Shown here: positions 38,430 through 47,987 of the stretch, piece after piece | How positions within the stretch are numbered: position 1 is the stretch's first letter | Layout: every line of letters starts with the position of its first letter | Source of the DNA: Oligoflexia bacterium | Lineage (GTDB): Bacteria > Bdellovibrionota > Bacteriovoracia > Bacteriovoracales > Bacteriovoracaceae | Length of the DNA: 64,000 nt | Assembly (NCBI GenBank): GCA_015232355.1 | Contig: JADFZW010000002.1 | Coordinates: 1-64,000, forward strand | Direction of reading: 5' to 3' | Made by a program: the position numbers and the translations under genes | Notes under the pieces: generated by a model | What the model saw: the letters and a program-made list of their open reading frames with translations, nothing else | Database searches by the model: none | What the model was told of the DNA's origin: nothing

Positions 38430-38681
38430 CATGAACAAAACTTTGGGGGTACTCAATAAGTTAGGGTAAATATTTTTTATTTTGTAATTGTATAATCTAT
38501 CAACACTGACTAAACTTAAAGCGTAGTGATTTTTATTTATACTCTTAATTTTTTTATACAATTATCATTATCCTCTTTAATATATTGACAATACTCCTAT
38601 CAATAAAAAATCCCTTCGATAAAATCTATTTTTAGTAAGTGGCCTTAAGCTTGCAATTAAAACGTTAGGGGGTAATTTATT

Positions 38682-39809
38682 ATGAATAAAAATTCATCTA
38701 TCATCATCAGTGCTATTTGTATTATCTTTTTTATTCCTTTAGCAGTATTTGCAGCAAATCCATTAAAAGATAAATTTGCTTTTAGTGATGAACACTCAAA
38801 AGAATTACTTAAAGTATGTTTTGGTAGCGATCTTGATTGTGGATTATTAAGTTGCAATATCAATGGGAAAATTAAAACTGTAACTTTAGTTGGAGAAGCA
38901 CATGATCAGAAAAAATCAATTCAACAATTAGGTAATGGATTATTAAAACATTATAAATTAGTTGGTCATGAGCCATCACAAACGAGTCATCCAGATAATT
39001 ATTTTGATACACCAATATTGTCCAAAATAATTGATGTCTCAGAAAGAACATTTCCAAATTTAAATTTCTTAACTAATGAATGCGAATATTCAATGCTTAA
39101 TACATCTAACTTGCAATCTATTCTTCCCAAAAATGCCTCTATTGTTAACTTAGAAAAAGGCAATCTCTCCAGTATAAATGTCAATCAGTTAGCAAAAACA
39201 GCAGAATCTTTGATATATGCTATTTCTTTTATTGGTATTGGTTATTGCGCCTCTTCTTTACTTCATCATGAAACGCCAGGATTTAATACTGCTGACTACA
39301 TTTTAAAAGCAGTGATAATAACATCTACTTTTTATAAACTTATTCAAGGTATGTATCATATGACAAAATTTTATTTTGAATCTAAAAAAGAAGATAAAGA
39401 AAATTCTATGGGAATGAATTCAAAAGAGCATGTTGATAAACTAAAAATAAGAGATAAAGTAATGAGTGAAAATATTTACACATCCCTTGAAAATTTCAAT
39501 GAAAAAGATATGGTAGCAGTAACTGGTGCATTTCATCTTTATGGAATTAAACACCATCTAATCAAAAATCATGGTTGCAAAGATCATGCACGGGATTTAA
39601 TGAAAGAGTATCAAGCGTACAATAAAGAAAAAATTCAAGACAGATTTCCTCAAGATCATTTTTTAGTAAACACCTCTTTTCATAATCTATATGATCCCTT
39701 TTTTAGCAATTTTGTTAATGTAAAAGAAAAAGAGCAAGAGTTAAAAACAATGTATCCTGATGATTATTTAGAAAATCTAATGAAAAATTTAAGTAGTTTT
39801 GATATATAA
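38682..39809 (+). CDS. Exported TraB/PrgY/Tiki-superfamily-like protein
   Basis: Protein of 375 aa with a signal peptide (residues about 1-24, AVFAA). The superfamily's two conserved halves are visible: TVTLVGEAHDQ followed by LVGHEPS, and RDKVMSENIYTSL followed by VAVTGAFHLYGIKHHL (the GxxH and Arg-x-x-Met/Asn helix). Members are proposed metallopeptidases or pheromone/haem-handling proteins; activity here is unproven. Two hydrophobic helices (about residues 175-195 and 205-230) lie between the halves, which is unusual. TTAGGGGG precedes the ATG. It converges on coaE, overlapping it by 21 bp at the stop codons. Confidence 0.65.
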   Translation: MNKNSSIIISAICIIFFIPLAVFAANPLKDKFAFSDEHSKELLKVCFGSDLDCGLLSCNINGKIKTVTLVGEAHDQKKSIQQLGNGLLKHYKLVGHEPSQTSHPDNYFDTPILSKIIDVSERTFPNLNFLTNECEYSMLNTSNLQSILPKNASIVNLEKGNLSSINVNQLAKTAESLIYAISFIGIGYCASSLLHHETPGFNTADYILKAVIITSTFYKLIQGMYHMTKFYFESKKEDKENSMGMNSKEHVDKLKIRDKVMSENIYTSLENFNEKDMVAVTGAFHLYGIKHHLIKNHGCKDHARDLMKEYQAYNKEKIQDRFPQDHFLVNTSFHNLYDPFFSNFVNVKEKEQELKTMYPDDYLENLMKNLSSFDI

Positions 39810-40487
39810 GAAATCATTAAAAAAACGCTCTACTTCTAACTCTAACGCTTTACTATCACCGCAATTATCGATAATTTGTGACTTATTAACTAATTTTATC
39901 TTTTGTTCCATTGGTAATTGAGTGGCCAAAATATTTTGTGCAAGTAAATCATCAATACCATCTCGTAACTTCAAGCGCTTTTTTTGAGTTTCAAAATCAG
40001 CATAGACCACCAATATAAGATCAAAGAGATGATCTAATTTTTGCTCGAATATTATTGGATAATCATAAATAACAAAATTATTGGTATCAAGATTTGCTAA
40101 TACTTTATGAAAATAGATAGGATGTTTTGACCAAATATAGTTTTCAATTATTTGTTTACTTTTTAAGTTATTAAAAAATTCTTTTCTTAAGGATGGAAAA
40201 TCTATTCCTATGGCGCCCCCACTCGTACTCACACCCATACAATGAGGAAAATGATTCGAAATAAAATCTAGCGACTCATTTTCCTTATATATCTCTTTAG
40301 TTAAATTATCTCCGCAAATTACAGGAAGACCTTTTTCCTTTAATAGAGTCGAGACTGTCGATTTACCACTAGCTATTCCTCCTGTCAGACCAACAACTGG
40401 AATTTGTGATCCATATACTCTTGGATGGCCATCAAGAGTAATAAATTCATTTTTTAATATTATTTTTTTTGATTTTATTTTTTGCAT
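39789..40487 (-). CDS. coaE: Dephospho-CoA kinase
   Basis: Catalyses the last step of coenzyme A synthesis. P-loop GLTGGIASGKST at about residues 33-44, VICGDNLTKEIY (Asp of the substrate site), YPIIFEQKLDHLFDLILVVYAD and the lid RLKLRDGI. With ATG 40487 the protein has 232 aa and an N-terminal extension of about 30 residues before the P-loop; the frame is open further upstream inside mazG without support. The gene overlaps the mazG end by about 40 bp, suggesting coupled translation. Confidence 0.92.
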   Translation of the reverse strand: MQKIKSKKIILKNEFITLDGHPRVYGSQIPVVGLTGGIASGKSTVSTLLKEKGLPVICGDNLTKEIYKENESLDFISNHFPHCMGVSTSGGAIGIDFPSLRKEFFNNLKSKQIIENYIWSKHPIYFHKVLANLDTNNFVIYDYPIIFEQKLDHLFDLILVVYADFETQKKRLKLRDGIDDLLAQNILATQLPMEQKIKLVNKSQIIDNCGDSKALELEVERFFNDFLYIKTT

Positions 40488-41385
40488 TTTTCCACAACTC
40501 TTCTTTTTCTTCCAATGATAAACTCTTAAATGTTTCAACATCATTAATATGTTTTTTATTGCCTGCTATTTCGGCCATCACTTTAAAACGATTCATAAAT
40601 TTTTTATTGGCAGCTCTTAATGTCTCCTCTGGTTCAAATTCTAGATAACGACACAATTGCGCCACCGTAAAGAGTAGATCCCCTAACTCCTCTTTAATTT
40701 TTTCACTATTTCTATCTTTGTTATTTTTTTTATTTTTTTTCTTTTTTTTCTTTAATTCATCCTTTAATTCAGAAAACTCCTCTTCCACTTTTTCTAAAAC
40801 TTGCTCAAACGATTCCCAATCAAAAGAAATTTGATTAGTCTTCTTTCCAATCTTGTATGCGCTATAGAGTGCAGGAAATGATAAGTATCCATCATCAATT
40901 TTTAATTCTTCGATCGAATTATCATTTGCTTTATCGTTTGCTTTAGCTTTAGCTTTTCCCTTTAATTTTTCCCAATTGATTAACACCTCTTCAGGAGTTA
41001 AATTCTCTCCCTTGATTAAATCATGCTTTGAATTTTTACTGAGCATTTCTTTAGCGAAGACATGAGGATGACGATAGATTAATTTGTCGGCCAGCGTTTT
41101 TGAGACCATCTCTATATCAAAGGAACCATTCTCTTTCGCAATAGTTGCATGTAAAATCACTTGCAACAACACATCTCCTAACTCCTCTTGCATTTTATGA
41201 TGATCATTTTTTTCTACAGCATTGATATATTCATAGCACTCTTCAATTAAAAATTTTAACAATGTATGATGATTTTGTTTTAAATCCCAAGGGCAACCAG
41301 TAACTGGGTGACGTAACGATTCGATAACTCCCAATAGTCGTTCATATTCATTGGTTTTTGTTTTTATTTTTGTTTTTATTTTCAT
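40447..41385 (-). CDS. mazG: Nucleoside triphosphate pyrophosphohydrolase MazG
   Basis: House-cleaning enzyme that hydrolyses NTPs to NMPs. Two MazG domains are visible. The first has CPWDLKQNHHTLLKFLIEECYE and EELGDVLLQV (EExxE...ExxD metal site, residues about 30-75). The second has VEEEFSELKDEL and KEELGDLLF (about 205-255). Two low-complexity inserts, Lys-Ala/Asn-Asp (about 40925-40965) and a poly-Lys/Asn run (about 40708-40752), interrupt conserved parts and are repeat-derived. AAGGAA is eight bases before the ATG. First gene of the mazG-coaE pair. Confidence 0.93.
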   Translation of the reverse strand: MKIKTKIKTKTNEYERLLGVIESLRHPVTGCPWDLKQNHHTLLKFLIEECYEYINAVEKNDHHKMQEELGDVLLQVILHATIAKENGSFDIEMVSKTLADKLIYRHPHVFAKEMLSKNSKHDLIKGENLTPEEVLINWEKLKGKAKAKANDKANDNSIEELKIDDGYLSFPALYSAYKIGKKTNQISFDWESFEQVLEKVEEEFSELKDELKKKKKKNKKNNKDRNSEKIKEELGDLLFTVAQLCRYLEFEPEETLRAANKKFMNRFKVMAEIAGNKKHINDVETFKSLSLEEKEELWKNAKNKIKKNNIKK

Positions 41386-41766
41386 TTGATTTATTCCTTA
41401 AACCATTAAAATACACATTTCCAATATCACATCATTTTTATATATCTTTTTCAGTAATGTATTATTTCTGTTTTTATAAAACAAGTAGTAACATCTACAT
41501 GAGTTGCTGGTTTAAGTCCATTTTTTGAGATTTTCTTTCTATTCCTGATAAAATAAATTCACTCGGATTTAAGTTTGATTAAAAATTAAAATTATAAATA
41601 GATACCTATTAAAAAATGTATTTTAAAAAATAATTTATTTTTCGTAAAAAATGGTAAAATTGTATTGTATAGTGTCGCTTATGGTACTTTAACATCTATC
41701 TACAAATGCATAGTAAAGAGAATGAGAATGTATCCTTACTATGAATTAGGGTTAGGGGAACAATTT
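41386..41766 (+). other. Non-coding gap, divergent upstream region of mazG and the HU gene
   Basis: No gene seen. The region is strongly A/T-rich and must hold promoters for the minus-strand mazG and the plus-strand HU gene. The HU frame is open back to 41665 but the segment before 41767 does not look like protein of this family. Confidence 0.4.
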
Positions 41767-42072
41767 ATGACTAAGGCTGATTTAATAGCTGCTTTAGAAG
41801 CACAAGCAAGTTTGCCACGCAAGCATGCTGAAGCAGTGGTAAATGTATGTTTTGAGACGATGATCATGTCCCTTTATAGTGATGATAGAATTGAAATAAG
41901 AGGGATTGGGTCCTTTGCAAATAGAAACTACAAAGCATACGAGGGAAGAAATCCAAAAACTGGTAAAATCGTAAAAGTTAAACCCAAAAAGGTTCCATTC
42001 TTCAAGGCCGGAAAAGAGTTGAAAGAATTAGTTGATGCAGGCAAAGACAAATATGTAATTAGGGAAGCTTAA
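41767..42072 (+). CDS. HU/IHF-family DNA-binding protein
   Basis: Nucleoid protein of 101 aa. N-terminal helices MTKADLIAALEAQ and KHAEAVVNVCFETM, then the beta-arm core EIRGIGSFANRNYKAYEGRNPKTGKIVKVKPKKVPFFKAGKEL with the DNA-intercalating RNPKTG turn (Pro conserved). Both HU and IHF-beta share these features; I cannot separate them. ATG 41767 has AGGGGAA ten bases upstream and gives the standard N-terminus. tRNA-Cys follows. Confidence 0.93.
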   Translation: MTKADLIAALEAQASLPRKHAEAVVNVCFETMIMSLYSDDRIEIRGIGSFANRNYKAYEGRNPKTGKIVKVKPKKVPFFKAGKELKELVDAGKDKYVIREA

Positions 42073-42178
42073 TATTTATTGACAATTATTTAGTGTTATT
42101 TCATCATGTACCTCATTGAATACGAACTCTGTTTATAAAGTTTTTGTTTTTTGTACATGCGCAGAGTATTTTTGTTAA

Positions 42179-42255
42179 GGAGACGTGCCCGAGCGGCCTA
42201 AGGGAGCGGTTTGCAAAACCGTAATTCATCAGTTCAAATCTGATCGTCTCCTCCA
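42179..42255 (+). tRNA. tRNA-Cys (GCA)
   Basis: Cloverleaf with acceptor stem GGAGACG/CGTCTCC, anticodon loop TTGCAAA (anticodon GCA), T loop TTCAAAT between ATCAG/CTGAT, discriminator T and an encoded CCA at 42253-42255. Confidence 0.93.
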
Positions 42256-42415
42256 AATTTTTTTTAGTGAAATGTTATCGATGTTAATCGACATTATAAA
42301 ATAATTTGGACAAGACAAAATAGTTTGGACAAGATAGTTTGGAATATTATTATTGACTATATTTGATTTTAAAATTATCGTATTCATTAGTTTTTAAGAA
42401 TAAATTTCCATAAAT

Positions 42416-42491
42416 GCCCATTTAGCTCAGTCGGTAGAGCAAGGGACTGAAAATCCCTGTGTCCTTGGTTCAATTCCGAGAGTGGGCACCA
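42416..42491 (+). tRNA. tRNA-Phe (GAA)
   Basis: Cloverleaf with acceptor stem GCCCATT/AGTGGGC, D arm TAGCTCAGTCGGTAGAGC, anticodon loop CTGAAAA (anticodon GAA), T loop TTCAATT, discriminator A and encoded CCA at 42489-42491. It lies 160 bp after tRNA-Cys and is closed by a terminator. Confidence 0.95.
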
Positions 42492-42495
42492 AATT

Positions 42496-42526
42496 AAAAG
42501 GCTGCCAGTGAAGGTGGCCTTTTTTT
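42496..42526 (+). terminator. Rho-independent terminator after tRNA-Phe
   Basis: An 11-bp stem AAAAGGCTGCC / GGTGGCCTTTT (two wobble pairs) around a 6-base loop, continued by a T-tract to 42526. It probably ends the tRNA-Cys/tRNA-Phe transcript. Confidence 0.88.
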
Positions 42527-42728
42527 ATTCAGTAAGAAGTAAATCTACAAACATTAAATAATTTTTATTTAATAATTATTAATACCAATATTTTTCGTCA
42601 GTATTTATTATTTATTTTTTATTCTCCATTTTTTCAAATTACAGATAACCACTGAAAAATATTAAATTCCAGATTTAATTCTTTTTCTTCTCTGAATACA
42701 TTCTTTTTATCATGCTATTATCTATACA

Positions 42729-44465
42729 ATGAAAATGAAAAACAAAAATACAATCATACACATAAATCATTTGAGCAAACTAAAATATTTTATGTCCGCT
42801 ACCATATTTACTAATACATCATTGATATTCTTATTTATTATTTCATTTTCATTTTTAAATATAATTACATCTAATAAAGGTAGTCCATTAACTCTTTACG
42901 CTTCGGATGATTTAAGCAAAATCAAAAACACTGCTAGTGGATACAATCTCGTATCTGCAAATGATATTGGCGATATGATGTGTGGATTTCAAGAATTTGA
43001 CGATCCACAAATTCAAGAAGTTCAAAAAGATCAAAAAAGCAAACTTTCCCTTCTAATAAAATCAAAAGAATTTGAACTCTTCAACTGTCTTGGTGATAAC
43101 TTCTATGCTTCTAGGGATTGGGATAACAATTATGCGGCCAAATTTATAGTAGCTCGCATTCTTAATAATTATTACCAACTTAAAGGTTTAATTAATTCAC
43201 ACGAAATAATAATTACATTAAATAATTTAATAAAAGATTGTAAAAAAATTAAATCAACAGCAAAAATATCTGATGTTACATCAAACAAAGAATTTCTATT
43301 AAAAGTCAAAAATGGCATGAGCTCTAATTCAGAAGATATCTATGAAATACTTAGTTCTTTTATTCTCGATTGCGATCAAAAAACAATTTCTGCTGAAAAT
43401 TTCAACTATACTCCACAGGAAAAAAAGATAAATATTTTTTATGAATATAAAGAAGATAATAAAACTACCGATGTAACAAAGGACATCGATGACGGCAGTC
43501 ATTGTCAATCATCATCCATCTTTACAAATACATTACCTTCAACTCCATTGGAAGCAATTTCTCCATCATCTGATCTTCCTAAAATAATTAATGGTGACCA
43601 AAAGATCATCAATAAAAAATCAGAACTACTTAGATGTTTAGGTGATAAATTCGATCTTTCAAATCTTTTGCATAATTACTCTGTCATGCTTAATATAACA
43701 AAATATCTTAACTATCTTTACACCTTAAATATGAAAGATTCTTCGATCTTAAAAAAATTAGATGAATTATTAAAATATTGTCAAACTGGACCTATAATAA
43801 ATCCAAAAATCAAACAACCATCGAAAATAAAATCAAATAAAGAATTTTTAAATATTATTGAAAAGCAATATCTCTTAGATCCAAGTGAAAATCGTGGATA
43901 TAATATTATAAAAACACATCTAAGTGGTTATCTACTTTGTGGTAATAAAGTTAAATCACGTGCAGAAATCAAACTAATTTTAAAATTTGGTCTTCATTAT
44001 TACAAGCGAACTTGTATAAGCGTCTTTGGAAATCGTATCTACAATATGCAATCTCTTAGCTCCGTTGGTGGTTTAGGAATTGGAGTAGATTTATCTACTG
44101 ATACTTTATCTGAATCAAAACGATACAAATATTTTGAAAAAAAACATAAAGTCCTTCCTCTTAGAATCCGAGGTAAATGGAAGTTTGATGACAAACTAAT
44201 TTCTCATTCTAATCTAGCACTACTATTTGGAACCGATTTGGAAAACAAAAATGGTGAAATAAAACAAAAAGCAACCTTCGGAATAGGTTTTGGAATAGAT
44301 ACTATACTTTCAACAGAAACTGGTATCGCCATAACTAAAAAAACCCCTACCAAAAATATTTCATCAACAATAGATGATGAAAAATCTTCAAAAATAATTA
44401 GCTCGATAGATTATCTTGTTACAAAACAAGGCGTCGAAGAGTTAAATAATTTACTCAAGAATTAA
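42729..44465 (+). CDS. Exported or membrane-anchored protein with an internal duplication
   Basis: Protein of 578 aa, unrecognised. A hydrophobic segment at about residues 30-52 follows a basic N-terminus (signal or anchor; LYA at about 59). Two homologous helical units follow: about residues 100-220 (KEFELFNCLGDNF ... NKEFLLKV ... SSFILDC) and about 295-420 (SELLRCLGDKF ... NKEFLNII ... LSGYLLCG), sharing the pattern LxxCLGDxF, LDxLLxxC, SNKEFL and a final Cys. The last 150 residues are Gly/beta-rich (SSVGGLGIGVDL, FGIGFGIDTI) and could be a small barrel or sandwich. No strong ribosome binding site at the ATG. Confidence 0.6.
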   Translation: MKMKNKNTIIHINHLSKLKYFMSATIFTNTSLIFLFIISFSFLNIITSNKGSPLTLYASDDLSKIKNTASGYNLVSANDIGDMMCGFQEFDDPQIQEVQKDQKSKLSLLIKSKEFELFNCLGDNFYASRDWDNNYAAKFIVARILNNYYQLKGLINSHEIIITLNNLIKDCKKIKSTAKISDVTSNKEFLLKVKNGMSSNSEDIYEILSSFILDCDQKTISAENFNYTPQEKKINIFYEYKEDNKTTDVTKDIDDGSHCQSSSIFTNTLPSTPLEAISPSSDLPKIINGDQKIINKKSELLRCLGDKFDLSNLLHNYSVMLNITKYLNYLYTLNMKDSSILKKLDELLKYCQTGPIINPKIKQPSKIKSNKEFLNIIEKQYLLDPSENRGYNIIKTHLSGYLLCGNKVKSRAEIKLILKFGLHYYKRTCISVFGNRIYNMQSLSSVGGLGIGVDLSTDTLSESKRYKYFEKKHKVLPLRIRGKWKFDDKLISHSNLALLFGTDLENKNGEIKQKATFGIGFGIDTILSTETGIAITKKTPTKNISSTIDDEKSSKIISSIDYLVTKQGVEELNNLLKN

Positions 44466-44605
44466 CTACGCACCTTGCGGCCTACGACTTTACATCCCTA
44501 TTTCCTTATCATTTACTTATCATTTACTTGGCATCTTACGTGCAAATAATCTCATTAGGTTTACAAAAATGTAATCAAAGATAATTAAATAAGGAGATTA
44601 TTATT

Positions 44606-46189
44606 ATGAAAAAAATTTTACAAACATCAACTTTATCCTTTTTGGCACTTGCTACTATCCTAGGAGCAACTGTTTCTATCGTAGGTAGTGCCGCTGCGGC
44701 CACATGTTCATCAGCTCAACAACAACTAATTGATAGTAAAAAAACACAACTTAATTTTTTAGGTAATCCTACAGGAAATTACATCTATCTTACCAAGGGT
44801 GCTGGTGGTTGTTCACGTGATTACCAGAATGGCAGAATATATGCCTATAAAAATAAAGCATATGTGGTCTATGGATTGATCAAGCAAAAGTATGATCAAT
44901 TAGAATCAGTAAGTGGAGCTCTTGGATATCCACAAAGTGATGAATTAGATACTGTTGATAAAAAAGGTCGTTACAACTCATTTGAATTCGGTGAGATTTA
45001 CTGGAATGCAGAGAGAGGAACATTTGAAGTTCATGGTGATATCTTTTTAAAGTGGAAAAAATTAGGTGGTGTAAAAAGTTTCTTAGGATGGCCAACTACT
45101 AATGAGACTTCAACTCCTGATAAAATTGGTCGCTATAATCATTTTCAAAATGGATCCATTTACTGGCATCCATGTGCTGGAGCATTTGAAGTACACGGCC
45201 TAATTAGAGATCTATGGGCCAAAGGTGGATGGGAGAAGGGTTACTTAGGTTACCCACTCTCCGATGAAAGTGTGGCCCCTGATACTAAAGGAAGATTCAC
45301 TCGCTTTCAAAAGGGATACATTATTTGGCATCCACAATATGGAACCTTTATGGTTCAAGATCAGATCTATCATATTTGGAAGAGAGATGGTGGATTAAAT
45401 TCAAATAGCAAATGGGGATATCCAAAGAGCTTCGCTAATTGTGGCCTAAACGGTTGTAATCAAACTTTTGAAAAGGGAACACTCAGCTATACATTCTCTC
45501 ACACAAAAGATGTTGATTTAAGAAATGAAATTAATATGAGAGGAATTGCTATTCGTGATCAAGGCGGTAGAGGAACATGTTCTGTACAAGCAATGGCATT
45601 CTTGCTTGAATACGCTTACACTCAAATGTGTGGTAATTACTTAAATCATCTCTCTGTTGAATATTTAAATCATGAAGGTAACAAAGTACATGGTACAAGC
45701 GATGATGGCGACTATTTTAGTACAATCGCAGACGGTTATGACAAATATGGTGTGATCCAAGATTGGAGATTACCTTACAACAAAGATGTTGCTTACAATT
45801 ATACTACTATGGAAAATACCATCTTCTCCAAAGGATTAGAGAGTATCGGTCTTGATCTTAAAAATCGTTTATATTTCAAAGGGAAATTTATTAAACCAAA
45901 TGAATCACCAGTTGGCCTAACTGCTAATGAATTCGAATCCATTTTATACTATCTTGATAGAGGGGTTCCAGTAGCTCTTGGCCGTGGCCATTCAATGGCA
46001 GTTGTTGGTTATCAAAAATCAAACGCATATGCAGGTGGTGGACGTTTCTTATTTAGAAATAGCTACGGTACAGATGAAGGTGAAAATGGTTACCAATGGG
46101 AAGATTTTCAATCAGTAAAAAATACCGCTAACGATGTTTACGTTTATGAAATACCAGGGTTAACTGGATATCAACCAGTTCCACAATAA
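44606..46189 (+). CDS. Secreted LGFP-repeat protein with papain-like (C1) protease domain
   Basis: Protein of 527 aa with a clear signal peptide (about residues 1-31, AAA). Residues about 55-310 contain four to five LGFP repeats (patterns LGYPQSDE, FEFGEIYW, FEVHGDIF, LGWPTTNE, LGYPLSDE), known as cell-wall or glycan-binding modules. The C-terminal half is a C1-family cysteine protease: IRDQGGRGTCSVQA with oxyanion Gln and nucleophile Cys325, RGHSMAVVGY with His462, and FRNSYG with Asn485, so the catalytic triad is complete. AAGGAG precedes the ATG. A secreted lytic or host/prey-directed protease is likely. The module pairing is uncommon. Confidence 0.85.
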   Translation: MKKILQTSTLSFLALATILGATVSIVGSAAAATCSSAQQQLIDSKKTQLNFLGNPTGNYIYLTKGAGGCSRDYQNGRIYAYKNKAYVVYGLIKQKYDQLESVSGALGYPQSDELDTVDKKGRYNSFEFGEIYWNAERGTFEVHGDIFLKWKKLGGVKSFLGWPTTNETSTPDKIGRYNHFQNGSIYWHPCAGAFEVHGLIRDLWAKGGWEKGYLGYPLSDESVAPDTKGRFTRFQKGYIIWHPQYGTFMVQDQIYHIWKRDGGLNSNSKWGYPKSFANCGLNGCNQTFEKGTLSYTFSHTKDVDLRNEINMRGIAIRDQGGRGTCSVQAMAFLLEYAYTQMCGNYLNHLSVEYLNHEGNKVHGTSDDGDYFSTIADGYDKYGVIQDWRLPYNKDVAYNYTTMENTIFSKGLESIGLDLKNRLYFKGKFIKPNESPVGLTANEFESILYYLDRGVPVALGRGHSMAVVGYQKSNAYAGGGRFLFRNSYGTDEGENGYQWEDFQSVKNTANDVYVYEIPGLTGYQPVPQ

Positions 46190-46237
46190 AATCTGCTGTT
46201 CACATCTCTATTAACACTACTCTCTTAAGACTACTTT

Positions 46238-47689
46238 TTAAAACTTATTCCTAGGCCATACCTTTGCTTTTGCCAAACATTTTTTCAGCAATGATGGTTT
46301 TGTTTGATCAAATTTTATTTCACACTCATTTGAGTTGTTAGGGTTGGGATCATCTGAAAAATTTTGAATAGTCTTTATCTCTTTTGTTGAAAAATCTAGA
46401 AGCACTAAAGGATCTGTCGATAATTTTTTATTTTCAAGTGAAGAATATTTTTCAAACTTATTAGTTACATCTTCCTTTTTTGAAGAATCAATTGGCATTC
46501 TTAGCACAACATTATTTTGATTTTGCTCTTTAGTTTGCTCTTTAGTTTGTAAGTTAAAATCCAACTTATTCATATCAATCGTTTTTATTTTACTAGCTGA
46601 TGATTTATTGGCCCTAAAAGATATCTTCTTGGCATCAAGATCATAAAAAATTTGCCATTTATTCCATCCATTTCTACCTTTAACTGCATCTAGAATACTA
46701 AATCCAAAATTGCTGATGTCTGATATCTGAGAGGGAATATTTTCAATAAGATATTTAGCATTATTATAACGACACTCAGAAGAAAGATTGCGCGAACGAG
46801 AAGTAGATTTTGGATCAGTAAAAATTTTTACTCTTCCATCAACACTGGCCTTCTCTTTAAGTTCATCATATTGCGAATAAAGCAAGTAATCTGTTCCGTT
46901 GCTAAAAACATATGGGGCATCCTCTTTATAAGTCATACAAAAAAAGTTATCCTTTAATTCAGCATTGAATTCTTTCTTATTATTACTGTTACCACTGTTG
47001 TCTGTGATATTAATTACATTCTGTTCTAAATGTATTAAATTTTTCAATGATCTATATGTATCCCTATTTCCATTTTTCTTGGTCGAAAAAATATTGTAGT
47101 TATTTACATTAGCATCTACGGCATCTACGGGATCGATAGAAACACATTTTCCACTCTTATCACATACCGAGTAGTGCACACCCTTGGGAATCAAGGGGGA
47201 GATTCTTATTTTATCCAATTCATTCACTACCTCATCTACGCTTTTAAAATTGTCTAACAAATATTGAATAAACTGTGATTCATTTAAAGATATATACGTT
47301 TGCCCATCACTATCTCCTTTAAAACCAGCACCCTCTAGAAACGCAATCTCTACAACTAACGACTCTTCATTCATGCCACCATAAGGTAATTCCTTTCCTA
47401 GCATATTAAAAGTGACACTCCCATATTTTGATGTCCATCCAATAACCTTTTCCGATTCTTTATGAAGATTTTTCTTCTTTACCCCTTTTAAATTCACAAC
47501 TACATCTGCAGACATTATTCCAAAATCAAAACTTTTCCCTATATACTGTTTACCTCCTACAGTAAATTTAAAAGCCGTACAAGAATATGTTGATATCATC
47601 ATTACAGGAGAACATAGAGTAAAAACTAAGGTAAATATAAATAAGAATAATCTAAACACTAAATTCAATTCACATAATCTGTTCATCAC
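46238..47689 (-). CDS. Exported linear amide C-N hydrolase (choloylglycine hydrolase/penicillin acylase family)
   Basis: Ntn-hydrolase of 483 aa. The hydrophobic signal (about residues 10-33) ends directly before Cys37 (STYS then CTAF); in this family the nucleophile is the N-terminal Cys exposed by processing, so removal of the signal could also mature the enzyme. Other motifs: GKSFDFG, YGGMNEESLVVE and the CVSIDP region. Substrates in the family are bile-salt conjugates, penicillin V or acyl-homoserine lactones; the choice cannot be made here. The last 90 residues are a polar extension beyond the domain. AAGGA precedes the ATG. Confidence 0.82.
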   Translation of the reverse strand: MMNRLCELNLVFRLFLFIFTLVFTLCSPVMMISTYSCTAFKFTVGGKQYIGKSFDFGIMSADVVVNLKGVKKKNLHKESEKVIGWTSKYGSVTFNMLGKELPYGGMNEESLVVEIAFLEGAGFKGDSDGQTYISLNESQFIQYLLDNFKSVDEVVNELDKIRISPLIPKGVHYSVCDKSGKCVSIDPVDAVDANVNNYNIFSTKKNGNRDTYRSLKNLIHLEQNVINITDNSGNSNNKKEFNAELKDNFFCMTYKEDAPYVFSNGTDYLLYSQYDELKEKASVDGRVKIFTDPKSTSRSRNLSSECRYNNAKYLIENIPSQISDISNFGFSILDAVKGRNGWNKWQIFYDLDAKKISFRANKSSASKIKTIDMNKLDFNLQTKEQTKEQNQNNVVLRMPIDSSKKEDVTNKFEKYSSLENKKLSTDPLVLLDFSTKEIKTIQNFSDDPNPNNSNECEIKFDQTKPSLLKKCLAKAKVWPRNKF

Positions 47690-47987
47690 AAATATCCTTG
47701 TTTTTTTTAAACCAACATTGTGGTTAAATCATTATTTTCAACTTTCTTATTTTTTTGATTAGCTCTAAAAATAATAAATCTAAATAATTTTTATTGGCAT
47801 AAATTTATTAGATATTTTTAAATCTTTTAAATAATTTTAACTTCTTACAATTAAAAATAAATTCTATTTAATAATCGCTCTTAATATAACTATTAAAAAA
47901 GTGACAACTAAAATGGCCATACTCCGGCACATACAATATGCTAAAATAAAACAAAACCAAACATTTTGTAGTAAATGGATAAATTAG

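Noticed and set aside
38244-38561. 105-codon minus-strand frame at the end of the FecR-like gene
   Set aside because: It mostly overlaps real coding sequence antisense and resembles no protein.
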